In this document: positions 44,266 to 44,656 of the stretch, piece by piece | How positions within the stretch are numbered: position 1 is the stretch's first letter | Layout of the letters: each line of letters starts with the position of its first letter | IMG/VR virus record: IMGVR_UViG_3300032265_000967 | Coordinates: 1 to 44,656 of that record | Direction: 5' to 3' (one strand) | Origin: a virus | DNA: 44,656 bases | Notes under the pieces: model-generated | The model's database searches: none | What the model was told of the DNA's origin: nothing | The model's input: only the letters and a program-made list of their open reading frames with translations | Position numbers and translations under genes: made by a program

Positions 44266-44640
44266 ATGGCAGCTCCAAATATAGTAAACGTACAAACAAT
44301 TACAGGCACAACTAGTGTGTCTAGTCTAAGCACAACTAGCAATACTAGCATTGTAAGTAATGCCGCTAGTAGCAACCAAGTGTTGAAAATTAACAACGTG
44401 ATTGTGGCCAACGTAAACGGTACAAACGCTTGTAACTTCAGCTTGTTTTACAATAGTGCGGCAGCAGGTGGTGGATCAAATACTGCAATGGCCAGCACCA
44501 TTAGTATTCCAGCTAATGCTTCGCTAATTGCACTGGATAAAAGCACAGCAATTTACTTGCCAGAAAACACTAGTTTAACAGTTACAGCTGGTACAGCCAA
44601 CGTTCTAACAGTTACAGTCAGCTACGAAATAATCAGCTAA
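44266..44640 (+). CDS. Small beta virion protein
   Basis: This 124-residue member of the small beta family (6389, 11791, 31848) has VLKINNVIVANVNGTNACNF, SLFYNSAA, ISIPANASLIALDKSTAIYL and a final strand TVTVSYEIIS. It again follows a giant-family fibre gene, which supports a fibre-linked role. It is followed by TAAGGAG, the ribosome site of the next gene. Confidence 0.7.
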   Translation: MAAPNIVNVQTITGTTSVSSLSTTSNTSIVSNAASSNQVLKINNVIVANVNGTNACNFSLFYNSAAAGGGSNTAMASTISIPANASLIALDKSTAIYLPENTSLTVTAGTANVLTVTVSYEIIS

Positions 44641-44652
44641 GGAGCCCGAGAA

Positions 44653-44656
44653 ATGG
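44653..44656 (+). CDS. Start codon of a further gene, cut by the window edge
   Basis: An ATG lies 9 bases after a strong GGAG site (44641-44644) that follows the preceding stop. Only the first codon is inside the window, so nothing can be said about the product. Confidence 0.4.

Overview
The window is part of the late (virion) region of a T4-like myovirus (Caudoviricetes, contractile tail). The family assignment rests on five core morphogenesis genes recognised by sequence: prohead core protein gp22 (cut by the left edge), major capsid protein gp23, tail-sheath terminator gp15, and neck proteins gp14 and gp13. The DNA is visibly AT-rich. The style of the fibre genes, and the presence of a 2-oxoglutarate/Fe(II) oxygenase and a Nudix hydrolase beside the neck genes, resemble T4-like phages of aquatic bacteria (cyanophage or pelagiphage-like). 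The host cannot be read from this window.

Layout. 1-1.9 kb: gp22 and gp23, closed by a strong intrinsic terminator. 1.9-2.6 kb: a small gene whose first ~73 residues are close to eukaryotic ubiquitin, fused to a phage-type beta-sandwich domain. 2.7-12.7 kb: a run of beta-rich virion or fibre proteins, including a LamG-like lectin protein and two paralogous fibre proteins. 12.75-31.8 kb: two giant paralogous fibre/adhesin proteins of 2692 and 3651 residues. They share carbohydrate-binding-like repeats, right-handed beta-helix segments, a predicted seven-bladed beta-propeller and a conserved C-terminal block. 31.8-35.3 kb: a fibre protein with a self-cleaving S74 chaperone domain, three paralogous fibre-tip proteins with HxH motifs, and two small partner genes. 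35.3-35.6 kb: a small cysteine-containing protein. 35.6-39.85 kb, minus strand: gp14, gp15, 2OG oxygenase and Nudix hydrolase as one tightly packed operon. 39.9-44.65 kb, plus strand: gp13, a small fibre-like protein, a third and shorter member of the giant fibre family (979 residues), and a small beta protein. The next gene starts at the right edge.

Expression. Nine T4-type late promoter boxes (nTAAATA, followed by C, T or A) lie upstream of genes or operons. Most sit 16-20 bases before the start codon. Two are followed by longer GC-richer leaders that can form several hairpins. A 43-base divergent segment serves gp14 and gp13, and the gp14 mRNA may be leaderless. No gap above 300 bases lacks a gene, and I see no tRNA, rRNA, CRISPR array, insertion sequence or integrase.

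Main observations. (1) A near-canonical ubiquitin domain is built into a probable virion protein. Its diglycine tail, Ile44 patch, Lys48 and Lys63 are all lost. (2) Several families of ~50-85 residue beta modules appear inserted, in frame, into otherwise intact domains of many virion proteins: a LamG fold, a lectin-like domain, a propeller blade, helical and beta-helix segments, and the extension of gp15. One case is nested (module within lectin within fibre). Comparison of the two giant paralogs shows several of these insertions directly.
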